The position numbers and the translations under genes are program-made. Positions 17,296-24,691 of a stretch of DNA of 48,440 nt are shown here, piece by piece (position 1 is the stretch's first letter; each line of letters begins with the position of its first letter). Origin of the DNA: UBA8828 sp964510855 (GTDB lineage Bacteria; Verrucomicrobiota; Verrucomicrobiia; Opitutales; UBA953); assembly GCA_964510855.1 (NCBI GenBank), contig CAZEDB010000012.1:1-48440 (forward strand), given 5' to 3'. Under the pieces are notes generated by a model. The model worked only from the letters and a program-made list of their open reading frames with translations. It did no database searches and had not been told where the DNA came from.

Positions 17296-18036
17296 ATGTC
17301 TGCTACGTCCGCCGAGGGGCTAGTTCGCGTTGAGTCGCTCGCCAAGCACTACGGCCGTAAAGTTGCGGTCAGTGATGTTTCACTCGAAGTTAAGACGGGT
17401 GAAGTCGTGGGGCTCTTGGGTCCAAACGGGGCCGGCAAGACCACCACGTTTTATATGGTAGTGGGCCTTGTGCCAACCACTCGCGGTAAGGTCACGTTGG
17501 ACGGACGCGACATTACCCAGCTGCCGATGTGGCGCCGTGCCCGTGCGGGCATTGGTTACCTGCCGCAAGAGGCTTCCGCTTTTCGTAAGTTAACCGCCCG
17601 AGAAAATGTCTTAGCGGTGATTGAGACCCTTGGGCTCTCGGCTAAAGAAGCCGGCGCCCGGGCCGATGCATTGTTGGCTGACTTAGGTCTTACAGCCCTT
17701 GCTAACCAACTAGCTTATACGCTTTCAGGGGGCGAACGTCGCCGTCTTGAAATTGCTCGTGCCCTCGGCACCGGCCCCCGCTTTATCTTGATGGATGAGC
17801 CCTTTAGTGGGGTAGATCCTATTTCGGTTGCCGAAGTGCAAAGTATTGTTCGCCGGCTGAAATCTCGGGGTATCGGTGTGCTGATTACGGACCACAATGT
17901 ACGCGAGACCCTAGCGATTGTCGATCGGGCCTATTTAATTCACCAAGGGCGGGTTTTAGTTGCAGGTTCACCCGCTGAAATTCTTGAGAATCCGGAAAGC
18001 CGTCGCTTATATCTAGGCGAAAGCTTTAAGCTCTAA
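17296..18036 (+). CDS. lptB: LPS export ABC transporter ATP-binding protein LptB
   Basis: Cytoplasmic ATPase of the LptB2FGC complex that extracts LPS from the inner membrane. 246 residues: Walker A GPNGAGKTTT, Q-loop GYLPQEASAFRKLT (the LptB-specific region binding the LptFG coupling helices), signature LSGGERRRLEIARAL, Walker B FILMDEPFSGVDP and the switch His in ITDHNVRETL. Length is typical. It lies between the OstA-like gene and hprK (2 nt). A GGAG at 17280-17283 is 12 nt from the ATG, longer than ideal. LptF and LptG are not in this window. Confidence 0.96.
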   Translation: MSATSAEGLVRVESLAKHYGRKVAVSDVSLEVKTGEVVGLLGPNGAGKTTTFYMVVGLVPTTRGKVTLDGRDITQLPMWRRARAGIGYLPQEASAFRKLTARENVLAVIETLGLSAKEAGARADALLADLGLTALANQLAYTLSGGERRRLEIARALGTGPRFILMDEPFSGVDPISVAEVQSIVRRLKSRGIGVLITDHNVRETLAIVDRAYLIHQGRVLVAGSPAEILENPESRRLYLGESFKL

Positions 18037-18038
18037 TT

Positions 18039-19010
18039 ATGCCCGACACCAACGTCGTCCTTCCCCCCGAGCAAATCTCGATTCGGGAATTTCATGACAC
18101 CTATCGTGACTTGCTCCGCTTGGAGCTGGTGGCAGGAGAAAAGGGTTTAGATAAACTTATCTCAGAAAAGTCGATCAATCGACCCGCCTTGGCGCTCACG
18201 GGTTACTTTAAGGAATTTGCTTATCGTCGCTTACAAGTTTTAGGCGCAGGTGAGATTGCCTATTTACAAGATCAACCCCCTGAAATCCGGAGTCAGCGTT
18301 TAGAGGCGATTTTAAGTCACGATATTCCTGCGTTGGTGATTACGGGCGGACGTGAACCCGACGCAGATTTAATTCGTATGGCCGATCGCCACGCGGTTCC
18401 TCTCCTCCGGACCCAGTTAAAATCTAAAGACTTCTCCGCTGAAGCCACCGTCTTGCTGGAAGAAAAATTTGCCCCTCGCACCAGCACGCACGGCACCCTG
18501 ATTGACGTTAAGGGCGTGGGTGTTCTGCTGCGCGGTTCCTCGGGTGTGGGTAAGAGCGAATGTGCCCTGGCCCTGATTGAGCGGGGTCACTCACTGGTAG
18601 CTGATGATTATGTGCGTATCACTTTGGTAGGGGATCGCGAATTGGTCGGCACGGCTAAGGAACTTAATCGCGGCTACATGGAGTGCCGTGGCATTGGGAT
18701 TATTAATGTTGCTTCCATTTTTGGCGTTCGCTCGGTGCGTCGTGAAAAACGTATCGACCTCGTCCTTACCTTTCGTCTTTGGCAGCCTGGGATGGATGAA
18801 GAGCGCACGGGCTTAGACGTGGAATCTTTTGAAATTTTAGGACGTAAAGTGCCCCATATGACGCTTCCCGTCAGACCGGGCCGTGATATGGCCCGACTTG
18901 CTGAAGTAGCCGCCATGGTGCAGGCTTTACGCGGTATGGGGCATGACGACGCCCGCGAGTTTAGCGAGCGCCTCATTCGCCACATGCAGCAGGGTGGCGA
19001 AAAAACTTAA
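18039..19010 (+). CDS. hprK: HPr kinase/phosphorylase
   Basis: Phosphorylates and dephosphorylates a serine on HPr or its paralogues. 323 residues: the N-terminal domain ends in VITGGREPDADLI, and the C-terminal kinase has P-loop GSSGVGKSE (near residue 166), the metal/capping segment VADDYVRI, and the signature ECRGIGIINVASIFG, then KIDLVLTF-like RIDLVLTFRLW. In many Gram-negative bacteria hprK sits in the lptB-rpoN-hpf-ptsN cluster; here it follows lptB directly, with rpoN and hpf missing. No HPr gene is in the window. It may control carbon or nitrogen signalling rather than PTS sugar uptake. Confidence 0.95.
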   Translation: MPDTNVVLPPEQISIREFHDTYRDLLRLELVAGEKGLDKLISEKSINRPALALTGYFKEFAYRRLQVLGAGEIAYLQDQPPEIRSQRLEAILSHDIPALVITGGREPDADLIRMADRHAVPLLRTQLKSKDFSAEATVLLEEKFAPRTSTHGTLIDVKGVGVLLRGSSGVGKSECALALIERGHSLVADDYVRITLVGDRELVGTAKELNRGYMECRGIGIINVASIFGVRSVRREKRIDLVLTFRLWQPGMDEERTGLDVESFEILGRKVPHMTLPVRPGRDMARLAEVAAMVQALRGMGHDDAREFSERLIRHMQQGGEKT

Positions 19011-19035
19011 GCGTCAAGCTTAGGGCAGCCGGCGC

Positions 19036-19683
19036 TTAGCCTTCGGTACCCCAGCGGCAGTCGCTTTGCACGCGAAGACAAATATCGCGCAAATCAAAGA
19101 GGGCTAATTGAGCATCTTCAATCGGTCCAGCGGCGCCGAGACGTACTTCTAGCGGAACTTGGGCCAACAGTCCGATGCCAGTGTTGACCGCGCCCAGCGC
19201 ACGACGCAGGTGTACAATCGCTAAAGCTAAATCACCGGTGTCGGTTGCATTCACCGCCATCACTACTTGGTGATGAAGATCCCACAGGGCGAGTATGGTT
19301 TCAGCTGCGAGCAGGGGCGGAACTTTTAAGCCCGCGCCGTCGCGCAGTGCGGTACGGTAGGCGGTGGACGCCTCCATAGTCAGGCTCCGGGCGGCGACGA
19401 ATACCGGGTGCTGGTGAATGCAGTAGGGTAGGTCAGCCGGGATCTCCATGTCGGGCTCGGTTTCGGAGGCTTCCGCGGTGGGTGACCATTCATTGGGCTC
19501 CCAGCCCATACGACGAGCGACTACATCTAAACGGTCGGGCACCCCCTTGGCTTCGTGATAAAACGCTAGGAAGCGCGCCGTCTCGAGGTCTTGGCGACGC
19601 AGGTAGGTGGCCCAGTCTTTTTCACTCCAAGGGGCTGGGCCGGAGTTTTCCGGGTCTCCCGAGGGTTGGTCCTCGTCGCGCAT
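19036..19683 (-). CDS. Unknown protein, 215 residues
   Basis: I do not recognise this protein. It is acidic at the N-terminus (MRDEDQPSGDPE), contains a conserved-looking YCIHQHPVFVAARSL segment, and is helical in its second half (LLAAETILALWDLHHQVVMAVNATD...LALAIVHLRRALGAVNTGIGLLAQV). No signal peptide or membrane helix is evident. The helix-rich, Ala/Leu-rich body might form a four-helix bundle. It is convergent with hprK and divergent from trpD with 87 nt between starts, so it has its own promoter. Codon use looks like its neighbours, so a real gene of a lineage-restricted family is likely. Confidence 0.65.
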   Translation of the reverse strand: MRDEDQPSGDPENSGPAPWSEKDWATYLRRQDLETARFLAFYHEAKGVPDRLDVVARRMGWEPNEWSPTAEASETEPDMEIPADLPYCIHQHPVFVAARSLTMEASTAYRTALRDGAGLKVPPLLAAETILALWDLHHQVVMAVNATDTGDLALAIVHLRRALGAVNTGIGLLAQVPLEVRLGAAGPIEDAQLALFDLRDICLRVQSDCRWGTEG

Positions 19684-19734
19684 GCCTACAGGGTGTACCC
19701 TAGTCGGCCGGGGGCAAGCGTGGACGCATTATCC

Positions 19735-19764
19735 TTGAGCGAGGGCTAAGTCCCTGCGTTTTAT
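19735..19764 (+). promoter_or_regulatory. Possible promoter of trpD, nearly leaderless
   Basis: TTGAGC (19735-19740), 18 nt, then TTTTAT (19759-19764), with overlapping alternatives TTTATA and TTATAC. Seven nt downstream is the GTG at 19771, so the transcript probably starts at or very near the start codon. Confidence 0.4.
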
Positions 19765-19770
19765 ACCTTG

Positions 19771-20811
19771 GTGGCGACCCTTGCCTCATTAACTGCGGAT
19801 TGTAAGGCCGGCCTTGCCCCTGGTCCAACCGCCGCCGCCCAGGCCGCTCGGCTCTTAGCGGATGCGAGTTTACCCGACGATGATAAGGTGGCTTACCTCC
19901 TCGCCCTCGGTGAAGTAGGTGAGACTGCTGAAGTGGTGGCGGCCTTTGCCGATACCTATCGCAGTATGGCTCGCCGCATCGAGCTAGAGGATTTTCCCGG
20001 GCGCGCTATCGACCTCGTCGGTACCGGAGGTGATCGCTCTGGGAGTTTTAATCTTTCTTCCGCCTCGGCTTTAGTGGTGGCGGCAGCGGGTGTGCCCGTG
20101 ATGAAGCATGGGAATCGTTCCATCACGTCTAAGTCGGGCAGTGCCGATTTTCTCGCGGCGCTTGGAGTTGATTTAGAAGCCAGTGATGACCGTTTACTGC
20201 GGGCCTTACGCTTAGCCAACTTCTGTTTCTTTTTTGCCCCCGCGTTTCATCCCGCTTTTCGAGCCGTCGGCGCCGCTCGTAAACGTTTAGCCGAGCTGGG
20301 AAAGAAATCGGTCTTCAATGTTTTAGGCCCGCTGATTAACCCCGGTCGCCCCGCGCATATGCTGGTTGGGGTTTATGACCCCCGTTGGTTGGTGCCGGTT
20401 GCAGGTGCTTTGGAATCGTTAGGGGTTAAGCGTGGTTTGGTGGTGCATGGCCAAGTAGGCGAGGGCATGGATGAATTGACGAGTGCCGGACCCACTCAGG
20501 TCTATGGCGTGGGTGAGTTAGCTAAAGTCCGTGCCACTTGGTTGCCAGGTGATTACGGCCTCACGACTTCACCGGCGTCAGATTTACAAGGGGGGTTGCC
20601 TGGACATAACTTAGCGCTTTGGGGCGACATCTTAGTCGGCGGTGCGCCCGAGGGCTTAATCGATTCCATTGCCTACGGCGCCGGTACTGCGCTTTGGGTC
20701 GCTGGGGTTGTGCCCGATCCGCTGGCTGGCATCGCACGAGCACGTGAAGCCCTAGCCGATGGTTCCGTGCGCCGCAACTTGGTGGCGCTGCGCGATGCCT
20801 ATCGCGTTTGA
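19771..20811 (+). CDS. trpD: Anthranilate phosphoribosyltransferase
   Basis: Transfers phosphoribose from PRPP to anthranilate, the second committed step to tryptophan. 346 residues: the PRPP-binding VGTGGDRSGSFNLSSASA, KHGNRSITSKSGSADFLAALG, and NVLGPLINPGRPAHMLVGVY are diagnostic. It is alone; no other trp gene adjoins it. The start is uncertain between GTG 19771 and TTG 19768; GTG is preferred. Its 3' end overlaps that of the convergent waaA gene by 13 bp. Confidence 0.95.
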   Translation: MATLASLTADCKAGLAPGPTAAAQAARLLADASLPDDDKVAYLLALGEVGETAEVVAAFADTYRSMARRIELEDFPGRAIDLVGTGGDRSGSFNLSSASALVVAAAGVPVMKHGNRSITSKSGSADFLAALGVDLEASDDRLLRALRLANFCFFFAPAFHPAFRAVGAARKRLAELGKKSVFNVLGPLINPGRPAHMLVGVYDPRWLVPVAGALESLGVKRGLVVHGQVGEGMDELTSAGPTQVYGVGELAKVRATWLPGDYGLTTSPASDLQGGLPGHNLALWGDILVGGAPEGLIDSIAYGAGTALWVAGVVPDPLAGIARAREALADGSVRRNLVALRDAYRV

Positions 20812-22106
20812 GGAAGTAAACGCTCGATACCGCGCCAGGTGCGTTCACTCGCCCCACGATTACCCGCCAGCCAAGCGGGTCCGACCTTCTGCATCTTTTG
20901 TCGAGCCTCGCGGTCGTGCACCAGTTGCTGGAGTAGGCGGCTAACGTCTTCAGCATCTTGACCGCAGCGTGCCGCACCCACGGTTTCAAGTCCTTCACAC
21001 ATGGCTCTGAAATTGGTCATAGCGGGACCATAGACCAAAGGCACGCCGGCGGCGGCGGCCTCGACGGGCGTTTGACCTCCTTCATGGGGGGCTAGGCTTT
21101 TGCCACAAAACGCTAGATCGGCGGCGCGGGTCAGGAGACGAAGCTCACCAGTAGTGTCAGCAAGATGTACGAGGGTGCCAGCGGCGGCGCGCGTTCCTTG
21201 GGTCGAACGTTGGTGGAAGTTAAGACCGCTCACGATGATTTCACGGCGGACTTCGTCACGTCGCTCGGCGTGCCGTGGAACAAGTAGGAGACGAACGTCT
21301 TGTCCCGTTGCTCGTAATTGCTTGGTCAGACTGAGCAGCAGACGCTCTTCGCCTGGCCAAGTTGAGGAGCCTAAGATCAAGAGCGCCTCGGGATTATCCT
21401 GCAGCCCTAAGTCCTGTCGTAGTGCGGCGCGCGCGGCCATGGGTGCGGCTTCCTCAGCTGGCCCATCAAATTTTATGTTACCCGTTACCTCGGGGGCACG
21501 GGCGCCTAAATCGCGTAAGCGTTGGGCATCCGCTGCGCTCCCTGCTCCAATCCAACTTAAGCGCTGCAAGAGCGCGCGGGCGAGCCAAGGGAAACGTGCA
21601 TGGCGCTTAAACGAACGATCCGAAAGTCGGGCATTAATCAAAGCCACTGGAATGCTGCGCGTACGGGCTTGGCCAAGAATATGCTCCGGCCAAAGTTCAC
21701 CTTCGGTTAAAATCGCAACATCCGGGCGAATCGCATTCCAGGCGGCGGAACTGCAGGGCCAAAAATCTAAGGGGAAACTGCCGATCGCGAGGCAGGTTGC
21801 CGCGTGTCGTTGGCGGGCAACGGCTAGGCCGGTGCTGGTCGTAGTCGTGAGAATGATTTCATGGGTACCCGTTGCGGCCAGTTGATGGAGGAGGGGGCCC
21901 AAGGCCTCAACTTCTCCGACCGATACGGCTTGGATCCAAATTCGGACTTTCCCGGGCTGACGTGGGGGCAGGTTAGACCAACGCCCGAGACGCTGCATAA
22001 ACCCCGCTCCATACCCCCCGCGACGGAGCATACGCCACAAGTAATAGGGTGCGCTGACCGCTAAGACGGGCAGGAATAGCAGACGGTAGACCCAAAGCAG
22101 CAGCAT
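20799..22106 (-). CDS. waaA: 3-deoxy-D-manno-octulosonic acid (Kdo) transferase WaaA
   Basis: Adds Kdo to lipid IVA at the inner-membrane face. About 435 residues: an N-terminal membrane anchor (MLLLWVYRLLFLPVLAVSAPYYLW), then WIQAVSVGEVEALGPLL, TTTTSTGLAVA, LTEGELWPE (catalytic Glu region), NARLSDRS, and the C-terminal GT-B domain with the PHEGGQTPVEAAAAGVPLVYGP motif. The start chosen at 22106 gives the usual membrane anchor; an upstream start at 22184 would add 26 unusual residues. It proves that the cell makes Kdo-containing LPS, in agreement with lptB and the OstA-like gene. Confidence 0.94.
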   Translation of the reverse strand: MLLLWVYRLLFLPVLAVSAPYYLWRMLRRGGYGAGFMQRLGRWSNLPPRQPGKVRIWIQAVSVGEVEALGPLLHQLAATGTHEIILTTTTSTGLAVARQRHAATCLAIGSFPLDFWPCSSAAWNAIRPDVAILTEGELWPEHILGQARTRSIPVALINARLSDRSFKRHARFPWLARALLQRLSWIGAGSAADAQRLRDLGARAPEVTGNIKFDGPAEEAAPMAARAALRQDLGLQDNPEALLILGSSTWPGEERLLLSLTKQLRATGQDVRLLLVPRHAERRDEVRREIIVSGLNFHQRSTQGTRAAAGTLVHLADTTGELRLLTRAADLAFCGKSLAPHEGGQTPVEAAAAGVPLVYGPAMTNFRAMCEGLETVGAARCGQDAEDVSRLLQQLVHDREARQKMQKVGPAWLAGNRGASERTWRGIERLLPQTR

Positions 22107-22326
22107 GCGGATTGACGGTGGCGAGCCGGGGGCGTCTGTCAGCCAGTAAAAAGCAGGGTAGGTCAGTGTTTTTCCCCTTGCCAAGTGCTTATGGATGGGC
22201 TTTTTCGACCTTTCCTTCCCGCACGGTCAGCCGGACTTTGTCGGGGTTTTACTCAAACAAAAGCACTTTAATCCGATGTCTCACCCGTCCGGCCGGGAGC
22301 GAGATAAGGAGCTTCAATCTTCTACC

Positions 22327-23199
22327 ATGAACCTAACCGTTAAAGACCTCCTCGATGCTGGCGTCCACTTTGGCCACCAAACCCGTCGCTGGAATCCTCG
22401 CTCCCGCCCTTACGTATTCGATCACCGTAATGGCGTTTCCATCATTGATTTGGAAAAAACCCACGCCTGTCTCGCTAAGGCGATTGTCGACCTCGAGGCC
22501 ATTGTCGCCAGTGGTAAAGACGTACTCTTTGTTTCCACCAAGCCTCAGGCCCAAGACATCGTACGCGATGCTGCCAAGGCCACCTCGATGCCTTTCGCCG
22601 TCACGCGCTGGCTCGGCGGTACCCTCACCAATTGGGCCACTGTCAAGGTTTCCCTAGATAAGTATCGCACCTACTTAGTTAAAGAGCGCGACGGCTCCTT
22701 GGCTAAGATGCACAAAAAAGAAGCAGCCGTGGTTAAGCGTGAGATGCAGCGCATGTCGCGCAACTTCGAAGGTCTGCTCGATTTCCGTAATCTCCCTGGC
22801 GCCCTGATTGTGATTGATACGCACCATGAAGCTATTGCGGTTGCGGAAGCGAATCGCTTGAACACGCCCGTGATTGGTCTTTGCGATACCAATTCTGACC
22901 CCACCCTTTGCTCGCACCCGATTCCGGGCAATGACGATGCGACCAAGTCGATCCGTCTGATTGTTGAAGTCCTGACCCAGGCGGTACAAGCCGGTCTGGC
23001 CCGTCGTTCCAAGTCGCAGCCCGTACAACAACGCGTGGCCGTTTCCTCCTTGTCGGTAGGTAATGGCGACCAACCTGAAGTGACGATTTCGGCTGACCTT
23101 CAGCAAGCCGTCGACTCGGCTCCTGACGCTGAGGGTGATGCCGCCCCTGCAGGCGCTAAGCCTCGCCGTACCGCTTCGCGTAAGCCTTCCAGCAAGTAA
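22327..23199 (+). CDS. rpsB: 30S ribosomal protein S2
   Basis: A 290-residue S2. The start MNLTVKDLLDAGVHFGHQTRRWNPR is canonical and fixes the ATG at 22327, although the frame is open upstream. Other markers: DLEKTHACL, FVSTKPQA, RWLGGTLTNW, PGALIVIDTHHEAIAVAEANRL and VIGLCDTNSDP. It is longer than E. coli S2 (241) because of a tail of about 50 residues that is acidic then basic (DAEGDAAPAGAKPRRTASRKPSSK). AAGGAG lies at 22306-22311, 15 nt before the ATG. It is followed after 8 nt by tsf, the classic pairing. About 220 nt upstream are non-coding and may hold the promoter and an S2-responsive leader, which I cannot demonstrate. Confidence 0.97.
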   Translation: MNLTVKDLLDAGVHFGHQTRRWNPRSRPYVFDHRNGVSIIDLEKTHACLAKAIVDLEAIVASGKDVLFVSTKPQAQDIVRDAAKATSMPFAVTRWLGGTLTNWATVKVSLDKYRTYLVKERDGSLAKMHKKEAAVVKREMQRMSRNFEGLLDFRNLPGALIVIDTHHEAIAVAEANRLNTPVIGLCDTNSDPTLCSHPIPGNDDATKSIRLIVEVLTQAVQAGLARRSKSQPVQQRVAVSSLSVGNGDQPEVTISADLQQAVDSAPDAEGDAAPAGAKPRRTASRKPSSK

Positions 23200-23207
23200 A
23201 ACCTACC

Positions 23208-24239
23208 ATGTCTGCTATTACTGCTCAAACCGTCAATGAGCTCCGTGGCCGTACGGGTGCGGGCTTGATGGACTGCAAAAAGGCGCTCACCGAGGCCTCA
23301 GGGGATATGGAGAAGGCCGTTGAGATTCTTCGCATCAAGGGAGTTGCTACCCGCGATAAGAAATCGGGTCGTTCAGCCAATGAAGGTGCCCTCGTGCTTC
23401 GTCTCGCCGCTAATGGTCTCTCGGCCACCGTACTCGAGTTGAACTGCGAAACCGATTTCGTGGCTAAGAATGAAGCCTTCATGGCTTTAGCCGCAGACTT
23501 AGCTGCCCAAGTCGAGCAGCACGGTCATGACAATCTTCTCGAGCAAACCTTCCACAAGAATGGTTTGAAAGTTAATGACTACCTCACTGAGCAAGTCACT
23601 AAGCTGGGCGAAAATTTAAAAGTTTCACGCAGTCTTACCGTTAAGGCTGGCCCCGGAGGTAAGTTAGCTTCCTACGTCCACAACGGCTCCAAGATTGCGG
23701 TGGTGCTCGAAGTAGCCGCTGAAGGTGCGGCGGCTGGGCATGCAGGATTGGCCGACTTAGGTCGTCAAATTGCTATGCAAGTTGTCGCTAACGGCGCGGA
23801 ATATGTCCGTCGCGACGAAGTCCCTGCGGAGCGTCTAGAGCGCGAACGCGTGGTGGCGGAAGAGTTTACTAAATCGGAGGCCGACAAGGCTATCGCCGAA
23901 GCCCTTCGCATTGTTGAAGACTACAAAGCGCAGCTCGCCGAGCAACTTGCTGGCCCCAAGGATGCGGCCACCATGGAAGAACTGCAGAAGCGTATTTCGA
24001 ATTCCGAAAAAGCCGCTAAAGCTGCCGAAGCGCGTAAGACAGGTCAGCTGGCAAACTTGGAAAAAATCAAAGCCGGCCGGGTGGATAAATTCCTCGCCGA
24101 GCGTTGCTTGCTGGAGCAGCCCTTCTTCCGCGATCCGGACAAGAAGGTTTCGCAACTGCTCGACGAGGCCAAGGCCAACTTGGGGGGGGCGGTTAAAGTC
24201 GTCACCTTCCATCGTTTTGCCGTTGGCGAAGTCGGTTAA
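23208..24239 (+). CDS. tsf: Translation elongation factor Ts with an enlarged coiled-coil domain
   Basis: Nucleotide-exchange factor for EF-Tu. The N-terminal UBA-like domain (VNELRGRTGAGLMDCKKAL) and the exchange core (ELNCETDFVAKNEAF, containing the TDFV motif) are standard. The protein is 343 residues against about 280-300 normally: a charged, helical insertion of about 55 residues lies between EVPAERLERE and LEKIKAGRVDKFLAE, exactly where the coiled-coil domain sits in E. coli EF-Ts. The ending (LLEQPFFRDPDKKVSQLLDEA, FHRFAVGE) is canonical. Co-transcribed with rpsB and closed by a terminator at 24269-24292. Confidence 0.97.
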   Translation: MSAITAQTVNELRGRTGAGLMDCKKALTEASGDMEKAVEILRIKGVATRDKKSGRSANEGALVLRLAANGLSATVLELNCETDFVAKNEAFMALAADLAAQVEQHGHDNLLEQTFHKNGLKVNDYLTEQVTKLGENLKVSRSLTVKAGPGGKLASYVHNGSKIAVVLEVAAEGAAAGHAGLADLGRQIAMQVVANGAEYVRRDEVPAERLERERVVAEEFTKSEADKAIAEALRIVEDYKAQLAEQLAGPKDAATMEELQKRISNSEKAAKAAEARKTGQLANLEKIKAGRVDKFLAERCLLEQPFFRDPDKKVSQLLDEAKANLGGAVKVVTFHRFAVGEVG

Positions 24240-24268
24240 CCTCCGTCGCCTCCTAGAGGTACAAACAG

Positions 24269-24292
24269 CCCGCCTAAACCGCGGGTTTTTTT
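24269..24292 (+). terminator. Rho-independent terminator of rpsB-tsf
   Basis: CCCGC (24269-24273) pairs with GCGGG (24281-24285) around a 7-nt loop and is followed by seven T (24286-24292). It lies 30 nt after the tsf stop and faces the convergent DUF983 gene. Confidence 0.8.
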
Positions 24293-24319
24293 GTGCGGCT
24301 ATTCGGGGGTAGCCTGAGT

Positions 24320-24691
24320 CTAGTCGTCCGTGCGCTTACCGAGCTGGTCAGGCAGCCAAGTGTAGTAGGTGCCAATCCACAGACGCCAAGCCAAGCCATG
24401 GATGAGCCAGGGGAGCACCAAGCCGCCCATGACCGCTGCCCAGACTAAAGGTTTCCAACTTACCCAGCCGAGCAGTCCAGGAATCAATAAGAGGGGTAGG
24501 TAGCCGAACGCGATTAGGCCATAGTTCCAGACGAGTGCGCCTAAGAAGAAGCCGCCTGGCCGACGCAGGATTAATCCGCAGTCCCCACATTGGGGCGCAA
24601 CATTCCAAGGCGGGGCCTTAGGCAGAGCCATCGCACAACGCGGACAGCGACCCCGAGCGACTTGCCAGAAAAGATGGGGTTGGACGTTCAT
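24320..24691 (-). CDS. DUF983 zinc-ribbon membrane protein
   Basis: A 123-residue protein with an N-terminal zinc ribbon (CPRC at about 16-19, CGDC at about 35-38) and two hydrophobic helices (GFFLGALVWNYGLIAFGYLPLLLIPGLLGW and PLVWAAVMGGLVLPWLIHGLAW). This arrangement matches the DUF983 family, whose function is unknown; some members lie near cytochrome oxidase genes, but here the neighbour is pap. The ATG overlaps the TGA of pap (ATGA), so it is translated from the pap transcript. Confidence 0.85.
   Translation of the reverse strand: MNVQPHLFWQVARGRCPRCAMALPKAPPWNVAPQCGDCGLILRRPGGFFLGALVWNYGLIAFGYLPLLLIPGLLGWVSWKPLVWAAVMGGLVLPWLIHGLAWRLWIGTYYTWLPDQLGKRTDD

Noticed and set aside
21100..21885. 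Long open frame (261 codons) on the plus strand
   Set aside because: It is antisense to waaA, which has clear family motifs; the peptide is Arg/Ser-rich with no recognisable domain, as expected from a shadow frame.
22195..22326. 44-residue N-terminal extension of S2
   Set aside because: S2 proteins start with the MNLTVKDLLDAGVHFGHQ-type sequence; the upstream frame is simply open.
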